From NCBI RefSeq assembly GCF_001580365.1, contig NZ_CP014480.1:3554289-3618288 (forward strand): a stretch of 64,000 nt of DNA, in the 5' to 3' direction. Of the stretch, positions 38,231 to 46,399 are shown in pieces. The position numbers and the translations under genes are program-made. This stretch comes from Kocuria turfanensis. GTDB lineage: Bacteria; Actinomycetota; Actinomycetes; Actinomycetales; Micrococcaceae. The notes beneath the pieces are model-generated. The model saw only the letters and a list, made by a program, of their open reading frames with translations, made no database searches and had not been told where the DNA came from. How positions within the stretch are numbered: the stretch's first letter is position 1; every line of letters begins with the position of its first letter.

Positions 38231-38232
38231 CC

Positions 38233-38883
38233 GTGCCCGCCCGGCCCGCCCTGCAGCCCGGCGAGCGGGTGCTCGTCGCCACCCGGGCCCACGGCGCGCG
38301 GCTGCTGCGCCCCTTCCTCGTGCTGCTGCTCGTCGTCTTCGCGCTCTCGCTGGCGCAGCGGGCGCTCGAGCTGCGCTGGCGCCCCGTGGCGGAGCCGTGG
38401 ATCACGGTGCACGCCGCCCTGGACCTCGTCCTGCTGGTGGCCGCGGCCGCCGGGCTGCTGCGCTGGTGCCTGCGCCCGCTGCTGCGCTGGTGGCGCACGC
38501 GCTACGTGCTCACCACCCGGCATCTGGTGCTGGTGCGCCCGGGCGGACCGCGGCGGGACGTGGCCCTGCCGCTGGAGCAGCTGCGCCGGGCGGCCGTGGA
38601 GCGGCCCCGGGGCCCGTCGCTGGGCCGGCGCGACGGGCGCGTCGTGGCCGACTTCGGTCCCCTGGGCGGGCTGCGCCTGGAGCACGCCCCGGAGGCCGAC
38701 CGGCTGGCCGAGCTGATCCGGCGGGCCGCGGACGACCAGCGCGCGGGCGGATCCGGCGGGGGCGCGGGGGACCGGCGTCCCACTAGAGTGGGGCAGGACG
38801 AGGTCGTGGCACCACGCCCGGGCCCGTCCGTCCTTTCGCGCCGGCCGTGGGGCCGGCGGACCGTCCCCCAGGAACAGGAGTGA
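38233..38883 (+). CDS. Bacterial PH domain membrane protein
   Basis: 216 residues. Two hydrophobic segments (about 22-40 and 58-76) are followed by a YVLTTRHLVLVRPGGPRRDVALPLEQL block, the pattern of bacterial PH (bPH2/YdbS-like) domains. Starts 2 bp after the birA stop. M. tuberculosis Rv3278c holds the same position beside birA. The last 40 residues are proline/arginine rich and overlap a TAGAGT -10-like box (38784-38789) that may start cyclase transcription. Function unknown; probably membrane stress or envelope related. Confidence 0.78.
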   Translation: MPARPALQPGERVLVATRAHGARLLRPFLVLLLVVFALSLAQRALELRWRPVAEPWITVHAALDLVLLVAAAAGLLRWCLRPLLRWWRTRYVLTTRHLVLVRPGGPRRDVALPLEQLRRAAVERPRGPSLGRRDGRVVADFGPLGGLRLEHAPEADRLAELIRRAADDQRAGGSGGGAGDRRPTRVGQDEVVAPRPGPSVLSRRPWGRRTVPQEQE

Positions 38884-38886
38884 CGC

Positions 38887-40044
38887 GTGGCCAATGAGGA
38901 CCCGGAGGACCGGGGCGAGCCGGCGCTCGGCCCCCAGACCGAGCAGCTGAACCTCAACCTGCACAACCCGGTGCAGGCCAACCTCTACCGCTCGGACGAG
39001 TCCAAGGCGGCCGTCCAGGCCCTGGAGCGCACCCTCCTGGGCTCCGAGCGCGTCCTGCGCCGCCGCGAGGCCGCGCGCCGGGGCGGGCTGTCCCTGCTGT
39101 CCTCGCGCAAGGTGTGGCGGGCCCTGGGCTTCCCGAACCTCACCGACGACGACGTGTGGTTCACCGAGCAGGACTCCGAGGCGCTGCGGGTGCTCTCCAC
39201 CATGGTGCTCGAGGAGAAGGTCACCGAGGAGGCGGCCCTGTCCCTGGTGCGCTCGATCGGGCAGATGACCGACCGCATGGTGGTGTGGCAGGTCGAGGCC
39301 CTGGTCGAGGACATGGTGGTGCACGGCGGCATGACCGACGCCGCCGCGCGCCGGCAGCTGCTGCACCTGCTCCCGGACCTGATCGACGCGATCGAGAACC
39401 TGCTCGTCTACTCGTGGCGGCGCCAGATGAACGCCGCCGTGCAGCGGCTGGCGATGCGCGTGGAGCGCCCGGACGGCTCCACCGCCACCGGTGCGGTCGA
39501 CGAGGACGGGCCCTCCTCCATCCTCCCGCTCGCCCGTGGGGTCGGCTTCGCCGACCTCGTCTCCTACACCTCCCTGTCCCGGCAGATGAACGAGCGCACC
39601 CTGGCCAACCTCGTGCAGCGCTTCGAGCAGCGCTGCGCCGAGGTGATCGCCGTGGGCGGGGGCCGGCTGATCAAGACCATCGGGGACGAGGTCATGTTCC
39701 TGGCCGAGACCCCGCAGGGCGGAGCACAGATCTCCCTGGCCCTCTCGCGCGCCATCCGCGACGACCCCGAGCTCCCGCAGGCGCGGGTGGCCTTCGTCTG
39801 GGGCCGGGTGCTGCCGCGGCTGGGCGACATCTACGGACCCACGGTGAACCTGGCCTCCCGGCTCGTGGCCCTCACCGAGCCGGGCTCCGTGCTCGTGGAC
39901 GCCTCGACCGCCGCCGTGCTCTCCGGCGACGACCGGTTCATCCTCCTCCCGCAGTCCACGCGCAACGTCCGGGGCTTCGGCGACGTCCAGCCCGTCGCGC
40001 TCGCCCAGGGCGCCGGCCCCGGGCTGGAGGTCGACTTCGAATGA
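38887..40044 (+). CDS. Class III adenylate cyclase with Rv1264-like N-terminal regulatory domain
   Basis: 385 residues, soluble. The catalytic domain (about 215-375) has every class III residue: metal Asp223 (FADLVSYT) and Asp267 (GDEVMF), adenine-specifying Lys263 (IKTIGDE) and Asp314 (GDIYG), and transition-state Asn321 and Arg325 (NLASRL). It should therefore make cAMP. The N-terminal part (ALGFPNLTDDDVWFTEQDSEAL) resembles the pH-sensing regulatory domain of Rv1264-type cyclases. GTG start with AGGAG six bases upstream. Stop overlaps the next ATG (ATGA), pairing it with a PP2C phosphatase. A CRP-like site lies in this window at 30103-30118. Confidence 0.88.
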   Translation: MANEDPEDRGEPALGPQTEQLNLNLHNPVQANLYRSDESKAAVQALERTLLGSERVLRRREAARRGGLSLLSSRKVWRALGFPNLTDDDVWFTEQDSEALRVLSTMVLEEKVTEEAALSLVRSIGQMTDRMVVWQVEALVEDMVVHGGMTDAAARRQLLHLLPDLIDAIENLLVYSWRRQMNAAVQRLAMRVERPDGSTATGAVDEDGPSSILPLARGVGFADLVSYTSLSRQMNERTLANLVQRFEQRCAEVIAVGGGRLIKTIGDEVMFLAETPQGGAQISLALSRAIRDDPELPQARVAFVWGRVLPRLGDIYGPTVNLASRLVALTEPGSVLVDASTAAVLSGDDRFILLPQSTRNVRGFGDVQPVALAQGAGPGLEVDFE

Positions 40045-40931
40045 GCGCACCCCTCGTCATCCGGGCCGGGGCGGCCACCGACCGCGGTCTGCGCCGGGAG
40101 TCCAACGAGGACGCCCTGGTGGTCACCGCCACGATGTGCGCCGTGGCGGACGGGATGGGCGGGCACGAGGCCGGTGAGGTCGCGAGCGCCCTGTGCGTGC
40201 GCACGCTCGGGGCGTCCCCGCTGTTCCGGCTGGAGGACTTCCGGGAGCTCGAGGTGTCGGAGCCGGACCCGCCCCTGGACATCGCCCGGTTCCGCGCCAC
40301 CGTGGAGCGGGAGCTGCGGCTGGACCCGGAGATCCCCGACGACGCGATCGAGGCCGTGCGGCGGGTGCGCTCGGTGCTGTGGCAGGCGGACCAGCACATC
40401 CAGAGCGCGTGCGAGGGCCGGGCCGGGACCACGGTGACCGGGGTGTGGCTGGCGCAGCTGGACGGGCGGATGTTCTGGATCGTCTTCAACACGGGCGACT
40501 CCCGCACCTACCGGCTCCTGCCGCCCCCGGACGGGACCGGCCAGGGCGACGGCACCCCCGGGCTGGCGCAGCTCACCGTGGACCACTCCGAGGTGCAGTA
40601 CCTGGTCTCGATCGGCCAGCTGACCTCCGCCCAGGCGCTGGTGCACCCGCGGCGCAACGTGATCACCCGCGCCCTGGGCACCGGCCAGGTGTGGGAGCCG
40701 GACGTGTGGGTGCTGCCCGCCCAGCCGGGGGAGCGGCTGATGCTGTGCTCGGACGGGCTGACCAACGAGCTCAGCCCCGCCCACATGGCCCGGGTGCTGG
40801 GCTCGGTGCCGCACCCCAAGGAGGCCGCCGACGTGCTGCTGCAGGCCGCGCTGCGGACCGGCGGGCGGGACAACGTCACCGTCATCGTCGCCGACGCGGT
40901 GTCCCCGGAGGAGTACGCCGCCTGGGTCTGA
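40041..40931 (+). CDS. PP2C-family serine/threonine phosphatase
   Basis: 296 residues. All metal-site motifs are present: RRESNEDALVV, VADGMGGHEAGE, GTTVTG, NTGDSRTY, LCSDGLTNEL and GGRDNVTVIV, so an active Mn/Mg-dependent phosphatase is expected. An insertion of about 35 residues between the first two blocks and GTTVTG (DFRELEVSEPDPPLD) is not part of the usual core. Translationally coupled (ATGA) to the adenylate cyclase, which hints at joint control of phosphorylation and cAMP signalling; no kinase gene lies nearby. No membrane segment is visible. Confidence 0.9.
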   Translation: MSAPLVIRAGAATDRGLRRESNEDALVVTATMCAVADGMGGHEAGEVASALCVRTLGASPLFRLEDFRELEVSEPDPPLDIARFRATVERELRLDPEIPDDAIEAVRRVRSVLWQADQHIQSACEGRAGTTVTGVWLAQLDGRMFWIVFNTGDSRTYRLLPPPDGTGQGDGTPGLAQLTVDHSEVQYLVSIGQLTSAQALVHPRRNVITRALGTGQVWEPDVWVLPAQPGERLMLCSDGLTNELSPAHMARVLGSVPHPKEAADVLLQAALRTGGRDNVTVIVADAVSPEEYAAWV

Positions 40932-41095
40932 GCGCCGCCGACCGCTGAGCGGCCGCGGGCACCGTGCCCCCGGAACGTCCCGGGCACCTGCCCGGCCGGT
41001 CTCCGGCGCATCCCCGGCGCATCCCCGGAAGTGGGGGCGATCACGAACCGTCACACCGGGCCACCCGGCCGGGAACACTCTTTACATTGGGGAAC

Positions 41096-42064
41096 ATGGT
41101 CGTCTCCCGCCGTTCCCTCGTCCGCTCCGGGGCGCTGCTGGCCGTCTCCGGGGCGCTGGGGGGCGCGCTGGTCCGGCCGGGGGCGCAGGGTCCCGGCTTC
41201 GTGCTCTGGGGCTCGTCCTCGGCCGCCAGCGCGCTCCACCGCGAGCACCCGCCCGGCTACGGGCCGGTGCGGATCGACGCGCTCCTGTCGCGCCTGCTGG
41301 GCGTGCCCGGGACCTGCCGGGCGGTGGGCGGGGACGAGTCCTGGCACACCCTGGCGATGCGCAGCTACGACCACCCCTACCGCCCGGACCTCAGCGCCGA
41401 GGGCTGGCGGCTGCCGGTCCAGGGGCAGCTGATCGTCCCCACCGCGGACGGGCGGGGGCCCCGGGGAGCGCCCCCGCTGCCCGGCACCGTCGACGGGGTG
41501 GCCTGCTCGATCCGGGCCGTGCCGGGCCGGGAGGGCTCGGTGGTCCTGCGGCGGCACGTGCCCGGGCCCGCCGTCGAGCTCGGTCCCGGCCCCCGCAGCT
41601 GGTGGCACACCGACCTGGAGAACCGCCACCGCGGACAGGTGCACCTCTTCTGGACGGGCAAGAACAACATCGAGGACCCCGGACGGGTGCTCGCCGACAC
41701 CCGGGCGGCCTGGGCGGTGGAGCCGGCGCAGTCGGTGGTGATGGGCCACTGGCACACCTGGCGGGACCGCCGCGGCACGGCCGGCTGGGAGCAGGTGCGC
41801 ACCGTCAACGCCGCCTACCGGGCGGAGTACGGCCCGGCCTACCACGACACGATGACGGACCTGCGCGACCCGCGGCTGTGGGCGCTGCCCGCGCTGCGCC
41901 CCTACCGGATCGGCGAGTCGCCGGAGGACCGGCGGTGGCTGGCCCTGGGCCTGCCGCCGTGCTCGGTGGTCGCCGGCGACCGGAAGCACCTCAACGCCCT
42001 GGGCAACACGCTCGTGGCCCACGGCCTGCACCGCCACCTCACCGGAGCGGCGGGACTGTTCTGA
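41096..42064 (+). CDS. Tat-exported SGNH-hydrolase-like protein
   Basis: 322 residues. SRRSLVRSGALLAVSGALGG at 4-23 is a twin-arginine signal. The mature part has three blocks in SGNH order: FVLWGSSSA (block I, serine), HLFWTGKNN (block III, asparagine-like position) and DRKHLNALGN at the C-terminus (block V Asp/His). The fit is by pattern only; an acyl or acetyl esterase acting on envelope or carbohydrate is possible. Predicted leaderless: TACATT at 41083-41088, 7 nt before ATG. Upstream 40932-41095 holds no gene. Confidence 0.6.
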   Translation: MVVSRRSLVRSGALLAVSGALGGALVRPGAQGPGFVLWGSSSAASALHREHPPGYGPVRIDALLSRLLGVPGTCRAVGGDESWHTLAMRSYDHPYRPDLSAEGWRLPVQGQLIVPTADGRGPRGAPPLPGTVDGVACSIRAVPGREGSVVLRRHVPGPAVELGPGPRSWWHTDLENRHRGQVHLFWTGKNNIEDPGRVLADTRAAWAVEPAQSVVMGHWHTWRDRRGTAGWEQVRTVNAAYRAEYGPAYHDTMTDLRDPRLWALPALRPYRIGESPEDRRWLALGLPPCSVVAGDRKHLNALGNTLVAHGLHRHLTGAAGLF

Positions 42065-42175
42065 GCCACCGATCCGCGCCACCCTTCCGGGTCCCTGTTC
42101 CGGGCCTCTGCGCCGGGCCGCCGTTCCCGAACCGTGACGCAGGACCCCTTGCCCGCCGGGGAGACCCGGCCTAAC

Positions 42176-42195
42176 CTACAACCAAATGGTTGTAG
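42176..42195. promoter_or_regulatory. ArsR autoregulatory operator overlapping the start codon
   Basis: Perfect inverted repeat CTACAACCA-AA-TGGTTGTAG. The ATG (42186-42188) lies inside it, and TAACCT (42172-42177) is the -10-like box. A repressor bound here would block both promoter and start; autoregulation is inferred. Confidence 0.65.
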
Positions 42196-42548
42196 AACAT
42201 GAGCTGACGGACGACGAGGTCGACCGCCTCTTCCAGGCCCTGGCGGATGCCACCCGGCGGGACATCGTGACGCGGGTGCTGCGGCAGGAGCAGTCGGTCT
42301 CCGCGCTGGCGGGGCACTACGCGATGAGCTTCGCCGCGGTGCAGAAGCACGTGGCGGTGCTCGAGAGGGCCTCGCTGGTCACCAAGCAGCGGCGCGGCCG
42401 CGAGCAGGTGGTGCACGCCGCGCCGGACACCCTCCGCCGGGCGGCCCGGCTGCTGGAGTCCTACGAGGAGCTCTGGCGCGGGCGCGCACGCCGCATCGAC
42501 GACCTCCTCGCCGAGGAGGTGCCCCCCGGGGACCGGGGGGCCGAGTAG
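42186..42548 (+). CDS. ArsR-family winged-helix repressor
   Basis: 120 residues. FQALADATRRDIVTRVLRQEQSVSALAGHYAMSFAAVQKHVAVLE is the ArsR winged helix; no metal-binding cysteine motif is visible, so it belongs to the SRPBCC-linked, non-metal group. The ATG lies within a palindromic operator and a -10-like box is 8 nt upstream, so the transcript is probably leaderless and self-repressed. The SRPBCC gene 14 bp downstream is its usual partner. Confidence 0.87.
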   Translation: MVVEHELTDDEVDRLFQALADATRRDIVTRVLRQEQSVSALAGHYAMSFAAVQKHVAVLERASLVTKQRRGREQVVHAAPDTLRRAARLLESYEELWRGRARRIDDLLAEEVPPGDRGAE

Positions 42549-42562
42549 GAAGGAACCAGGAC

Positions 42563-43081
42563 ATGCCGGTCATCGACGTGCACAAGGACGTGGAGGCGCT
42601 GGCCCTCACCTTCGTGGCCGAGTTCGACGCGAGTGTCGAGCAGGTCTGGCAGGTGTGGGAGGACCCGCGCCGGCTGGAGCGCTGGTGGGGGCCGCCCGAG
42701 TGGCCCGCCACCTTCGTCGAGCACGAGCTGCGGGAGGGCGGGCGGTGCCGGTACTACATGACCGGCCCCGACGGGGAGAAGGCCGCCGGCTGGTGGACGG
42801 TCACCGCCGTGGACGCCCCGCGGCGGCTCGAGTTCGACGACGGCTTCGCCGACGAGCACGGCGAGCCCGACCCGGCCCTGGGTGCCACCCATGCGGTCGT
42901 CACGCTCGAGGACGTCGGCGGACGCACCCGCATGACCACGCGCTCCACCTTCGAGAGCGCCGGGCAGCTCGAGCAGATGCTCGCCATGGGCATGGAGGAG
43001 GGCATGCGCCAGGCCATGGGCCAGATCGACGGCCTCCTCGCCGGGGCGGCGCGGAGCGGCAGCGACGCGACCCGCCGCTGA
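42563..43081 (+). CDS. SRPBCC/AHSA1-like protein
   Basis: 172 residues with the START-like AHSA1 fold: TFVAEFDASVEQVWQVWEDPRRLERWWGPP opening and WWTVTAVDAPRRLEFDDGF. Such proteins bind hydrophobic ligands or act in stress response; no catalytic residue can be assigned. GGAAGGAACCAGG precedes the ATG. In an operon with the ArsR repressor. Convergent with the acyl-CoA oxidase after 29 bp. Confidence 0.85.
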   Translation: MPVIDVHKDVEALALTFVAEFDASVEQVWQVWEDPRRLERWWGPPEWPATFVEHELREGGRCRYYMTGPDGEKAAGWWTVTAVDAPRRLEFDDGFADEHGEPDPALGATHAVVTLEDVGGRTRMTTRSTFESAGQLEQMLAMGMEEGMRQAMGQIDGLLAGAARSGSDATRR

Positions 43082-43110
43082 GCTCCGTCGCCGGGACCCG
43101 GGCGCCCGGC

Positions 43111-45447
43111 TCAGGCCTGCTGCGGCACCTCGGCGGCGGACTCAGGACCCCCGGCCGCCGGCACGTCCGCCGGGGACCGGTCCTCCGGGACCGGGGGCGC
43201 CTCGTCCTCGGCGGGCCCGGCGCCCGCGGCCCGCTTCGCCGCGACCTTCCGCGGCTTGAGCTCGAGCCGGCGCTCGTGCTTGCGCTCGGTCCGCCGCTCC
43301 GCCTGCTTCTCGGCGCGGCGCTCCTTCCGCCGCTCGTCCTTGGCCTCCTCCGCCGTCTTCTCGCCGGCGGCCCCGGCCCCGGTGGTGACGGCCTCCCGGC
43401 GCGGGGCCCGCTCCTTGACCGGGGCGTCGCCCGAGGCGCGCAGCCGGCGGTAGTGCTCGGCGGCCTCCTCCTGGCGCCGTGCCTCGATGCCCGTGGCGAT
43501 CTCGGCCCGCAGGTGCTCCGGAGCGAGCTCGAACGCCGCCACGAGGTCGAGCGCGTGGGGGCGCAGCCGGGCCAGCAGGCGGTCGATGTACTCGTCGAGG
43601 CTGCGCCCGCGCCGCATGGACAGCCGGCCGTAGGAGAGGTACCAGGCGAGGTTCTTCTCGATCAGACGCAGCCCGAACACGTCGCGCAGCCAGGTCAGCA
43701 CCGTGCGGGTGCCCGGGTCCTCGACCTGGGCCAGCCCCCGGGTGAACGCCTCCCACTGCAGCAGCTCCGCGTGCGCCCGGGCCGTGGCGATGATCCGGTG
43801 CTGGTTCTCGTTGAACAGCGCCGCGGCCTCCGCGCGGGGCAGCTTGGCGCTGGGCCGCAGGTTCTCCGCGATCTCGGCGACCATGGTCTCCACCCGGTCC
43901 GTCAGCAGCGCGTGCTGGGCCGACTCCTCGCGCAGGGCGTTGACAGAGCGGCGCACGTCCCCGGTGTCGCGGAACGCCTGCCCCAGCTTGCGCAGGCCCG
44001 AGCGGTGGAAGGTGGCCTCGGTGGCCCGGCCCGCCACGTAGCGGGCCATCACCCCCACGTCCACCTGCTTGAACTCGTCCGCCCAGTCGGAGAGCAGCCG
44101 CTTGGCCACGAGCTGGAGCAGCACCGTGTTGTCGCCCTCGAACGTGGCGTAGATGTCGAGGTCGTGCCGCAGGGACGTCAGGCGGTTCTTCGTCAGGAAG
44201 CCCGCCCCGCCGCAGGCCTCGCGGCACTCCTGCACGGTCTCGAGGGCGCTCCACGTGGACAGCGCCTTGAGCGCCGCGGCGAGGGTCTCGAGGTCCTGGC
44301 GGTTCTCGTCGGTGTCCTCCCGCCCGGAGAACACGGCGTCGTACTTGTCCAGCAGCTCCTGGTGGGCGAAGTTCATGGCGTAGGTCTCGGCGAGGCGGGG
44401 CAGCAGCCGGCGCTGGTGCTGCTGGTAGTCCAGCAGCACCTCCTCCTGGACGTCGGAGGAGGCGTTGAACTGCCGCCGCTCGCTGCCGTAGCGCACCGCG
44501 ATGGTCAGCGCGGCCTTGTTGGCCAGCACCGCGGCTCCGTCGAGGGAGACCCGGCCCTGCACCAGGGTGCCGATCATCGTGAAGAACCGGCGCCCCGGGC
44601 TCGCGATCGGCGAGCTGTAGGAGCCGTCGGCGGCCACGTGGCCGTACTTGTCGAGCAGGTGGGTGCGCGGGACCCGGACCCGGGTGAAGTGCAGCCGGCC
44701 GTTGTCGATGCCGTTGAGCCCGCCCTTGTGGCCGTCGTCCTCGCCGCCGACGCCCGGCAGGAACCGGCCGTCCTCGTCGCGGATGTCCACGTAGAAGGCG
44801 TGCACCCCGTGGTTGACGCCCAGCGTCACCAGCTGCGCGAACACCACGGCGGCACGCCCGTGCACCGCGGCGTTGCCGAGGTAGTCCTTCCACGCGGCCG
44901 CGAAGGGCGTGTGGATCTCGAACTCCTCGGTGGCGGGGTCGTAGGTCGCGGTGGTGCCGATCGAGGCGACGTCGGAGCCGTGGCCGATCTCGGTCATGGC
45001 GAAGACCCCCGGGGTCCGCAGGTCGCGGATGTCCGCCAGCCACCGGCGGTGGTGCTCCTCGGTGCCCAGGTTCAGCACGGCGGAGCCGAACAGGCCCCAC
45101 TGCACCCCGGCCTTGATCTGCATGGACGGGTCGCCGAGCAGAAGCTCCTCGAAGCCGGAGACGTTGCCGCCGGGGTCGTTGTGCCCGCCGTACTCCTCCG
45201 GCAGCCCGCGGCTCATGGCGCCGTGCTCGACCAGCAGGTGCAGCTGGCCCAGCACGCGCTCGCGGTGCTCCTGGTAGGTGAGGTTCTCCTGCTGGTGCAG
45301 CCGCTCGTCCAGCAGCATCCGGCGGGTCTGCCGCCGGATGTCGGCCCAGCGCCCGAGCAGGACCTCGCCCAGGGCGGCGACGTCCACGGCGGGTGCCGGG
45401 TGATCGGTGCGGTCGGTGTCGGCGGGTCGGTCGACGGTGGTGGTCAT
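43111..45447 (-). CDS. Acyl-CoA dehydrogenase/oxidase-family protein with charged C-terminal tail
   Basis: 778 residues. Acyl-CoA oxidase-like core: GLPEEYGG, FAMTEIGHGSDVASIGTTATYD (flavin loop), GRVSLDGAAVLANKAALTIAVRYGSERRQF and the EACGGAGFLTKNRL block, with YATFEGDNTVLLQLVAKRLL. Length and C-terminal domain resemble acyl-CoA oxidases, so it may pass electrons to O2. The last about 110 residues are low complexity: a Lys/Arg/Glu-rich stretch (EERRKERRAEKQAERRTERK-like) then an acidic/proline tail. ATG with AGGAG five bases upstream. It is divergent to nothing: the TetR gene upstream is on the same strand. Placement beside thiolase, reductase and hydratase matches Rv0244c FadE5. Confidence 0.85.
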   Translation of the reverse strand: MTTTVDRPADTDRTDHPAPAVDVAALGEVLLGRWADIRRQTRRMLLDERLHQQENLTYQEHRERVLGQLHLLVEHGAMSRGLPEEYGGHNDPGGNVSGFEELLLGDPSMQIKAGVQWGLFGSAVLNLGTEEHHRRWLADIRDLRTPGVFAMTEIGHGSDVASIGTTATYDPATEEFEIHTPFAAAWKDYLGNAAVHGRAAVVFAQLVTLGVNHGVHAFYVDIRDEDGRFLPGVGGEDDGHKGGLNGIDNGRLHFTRVRVPRTHLLDKYGHVAADGSYSSPIASPGRRFFTMIGTLVQGRVSLDGAAVLANKAALTIAVRYGSERRQFNASSDVQEEVLLDYQQHQRRLLPRLAETYAMNFAHQELLDKYDAVFSGREDTDENRQDLETLAAALKALSTWSALETVQECREACGGAGFLTKNRLTSLRHDLDIYATFEGDNTVLLQLVAKRLLSDWADEFKQVDVGVMARYVAGRATEATFHRSGLRKLGQAFRDTGDVRRSVNALREESAQHALLTDRVETMVAEIAENLRPSAKLPRAEAAALFNENQHRIIATARAHAELLQWEAFTRGLAQVEDPGTRTVLTWLRDVFGLRLIEKNLAWYLSYGRLSMRRGRSLDEYIDRLLARLRPHALDLVAAFELAPEHLRAEIATGIEARRQEEAAEHYRRLRASGDAPVKERAPRREAVTTGAGAAGEKTAEEAKDERRKERRAEKQAERRTERKHERRLELKPRKVAAKRAAGAGPAEDEAPPVPEDRSPADVPAAGGPESAAEVPQQA

Positions 45448-45535
45448 GCTCGCTCCTGTCGTGGGTGACCGGCGGTGGCCGGTGCGGTCACGGGGTGGTG
45501 GGGCCGGCCGGGGTCCGCCCGGCCCGGGACGGTGG

Positions 45536-46330
45536 TCAGGTGGAGGGCGGCACGGGGGCCCCCGGCGGGCGCAGGCCGTTGACGGCCCAGCCCACGATCA
45601 GCTCGGTCATCCGCTCGCGGGACGGGCGCCCCGTCCCGGCGGGGGTGCTCATCCAGGCCTCCCCGGCGCCGCGGACCATGCCGATCGTGGACGCCGCCCA
45701 GTAGCCGAGCACCGGTTCGGCCAGGCGCCGGTCGGCGGGGGAGTGGCGCACGTGCGCCTGCGCCAGCAGGGCGGTGACGGACTCCACGAACTCCTGGATG
45801 ACGTAGCGCTCCCCGGCCGCCTCGGCCGGGGTCTCCTCCGTGCCGGGGCGCTCGCCGCGGGCCCGGTCGCCGCGGCCGCGCTCGGCGCGGTGGCGCTCGT
45901 GGCGGGAGCGTCCGGTGTCGGGGGGCAGGGCGACGACGAAGCGGTAGACGGCGGCGGAGCGCTCGATGCTGAGCAGGTACTCCGCGACCATCGCCTCGAC
46001 CGTGTCCTCGAAGCTGCCGGCCGCGCGGGCCGCCTCCTCGAGCCGGTCCCGCATCCGGGTCACCGTGTACTCGCCGACGGCCCGCTGCAGCCCGGCCTTG
46101 TCCCCGAAGTACCGGTAGTACACGGACTTGGAGGTCTTGCACGCGGACGCGATCTCCTCCATGGAGGCCTGCGCACCGAGCTCGTCCACGGCGCTGCGGG
46201 CCGTGCGGATCAGCTCGATCCGCCGCTGGGCGCGGTGCCGGGCCCAGCGGGAGGAGCGGCCGTCCACGGCCGGGGCCGGCCCCGGGGCGGGACCCTCCGG
46301 GGCCGGTTCGGGTGTGTCGAGGTGTTTCAC
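45536..46330 (-). CDS. TetR-family regulator of the fatty-acid oxidation genes
   Basis: 264 residues. An unusual Pro/Ala-rich leader (about 1-28) precedes the TetR helix-turn-helix (ELIRTARSAVDELGAQASMEEIASACKTSKSVYYRYFGDK, about 38-77, given in parts here). The remaining ligand domain is Arg/Glu rich in the middle. GTG start 46330 is predicted leaderless (TACCCT at 46343-46338, 7 nt before). Between it and the divergent thiolase lies the palindrome GATACCCAGGGTATC, its likely operator. Context suggests fatty-acyl-CoA-responsive repression, as with FadR-type TetR proteins; not shown directly. Confidence 0.82.
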   Translation of the reverse strand: MKHLDTPEPAPEGPAPGPAPAVDGRSSRWARHRAQRRIELIRTARSAVDELGAQASMEEIASACKTSKSVYYRYFGDKAGLQRAVGEYTVTRMRDRLEEAARAAGSFEDTVEAMVAEYLLSIERSAAVYRFVVALPPDTGRSRHERHRAERGRGDRARGERPGTEETPAEAAGERYVIQEFVESVTALLAQAHVRHSPADRRLAEPVLGYWAASTIGMVRGAGEAWMSTPAGTGRPSRERMTELIVGWAVNGLRPPGAPVPPST

Positions 46331-46354
46331 GATACCCAGGGTATCAGGTAATAT
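46326..46354 (+). promoter_or_regulatory. Thiolase promoter with TetR operator in its spacer
   Basis: -35-like TTCACG (46326-46331) and -10-like TAATAT (46349-46354) are 17 nt apart. The palindrome GATACCC-A-GGGTATC (46331-46345) fills the spacer and also covers the -10 box (TACCCT) of the divergent TetR transcript. A bound dimer would repress both. Confidence 0.65.
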
Positions 46355-46399
46355 CGTCCATGACGTGATCATCATCACACCACCACCGAGGAGTTCCCT

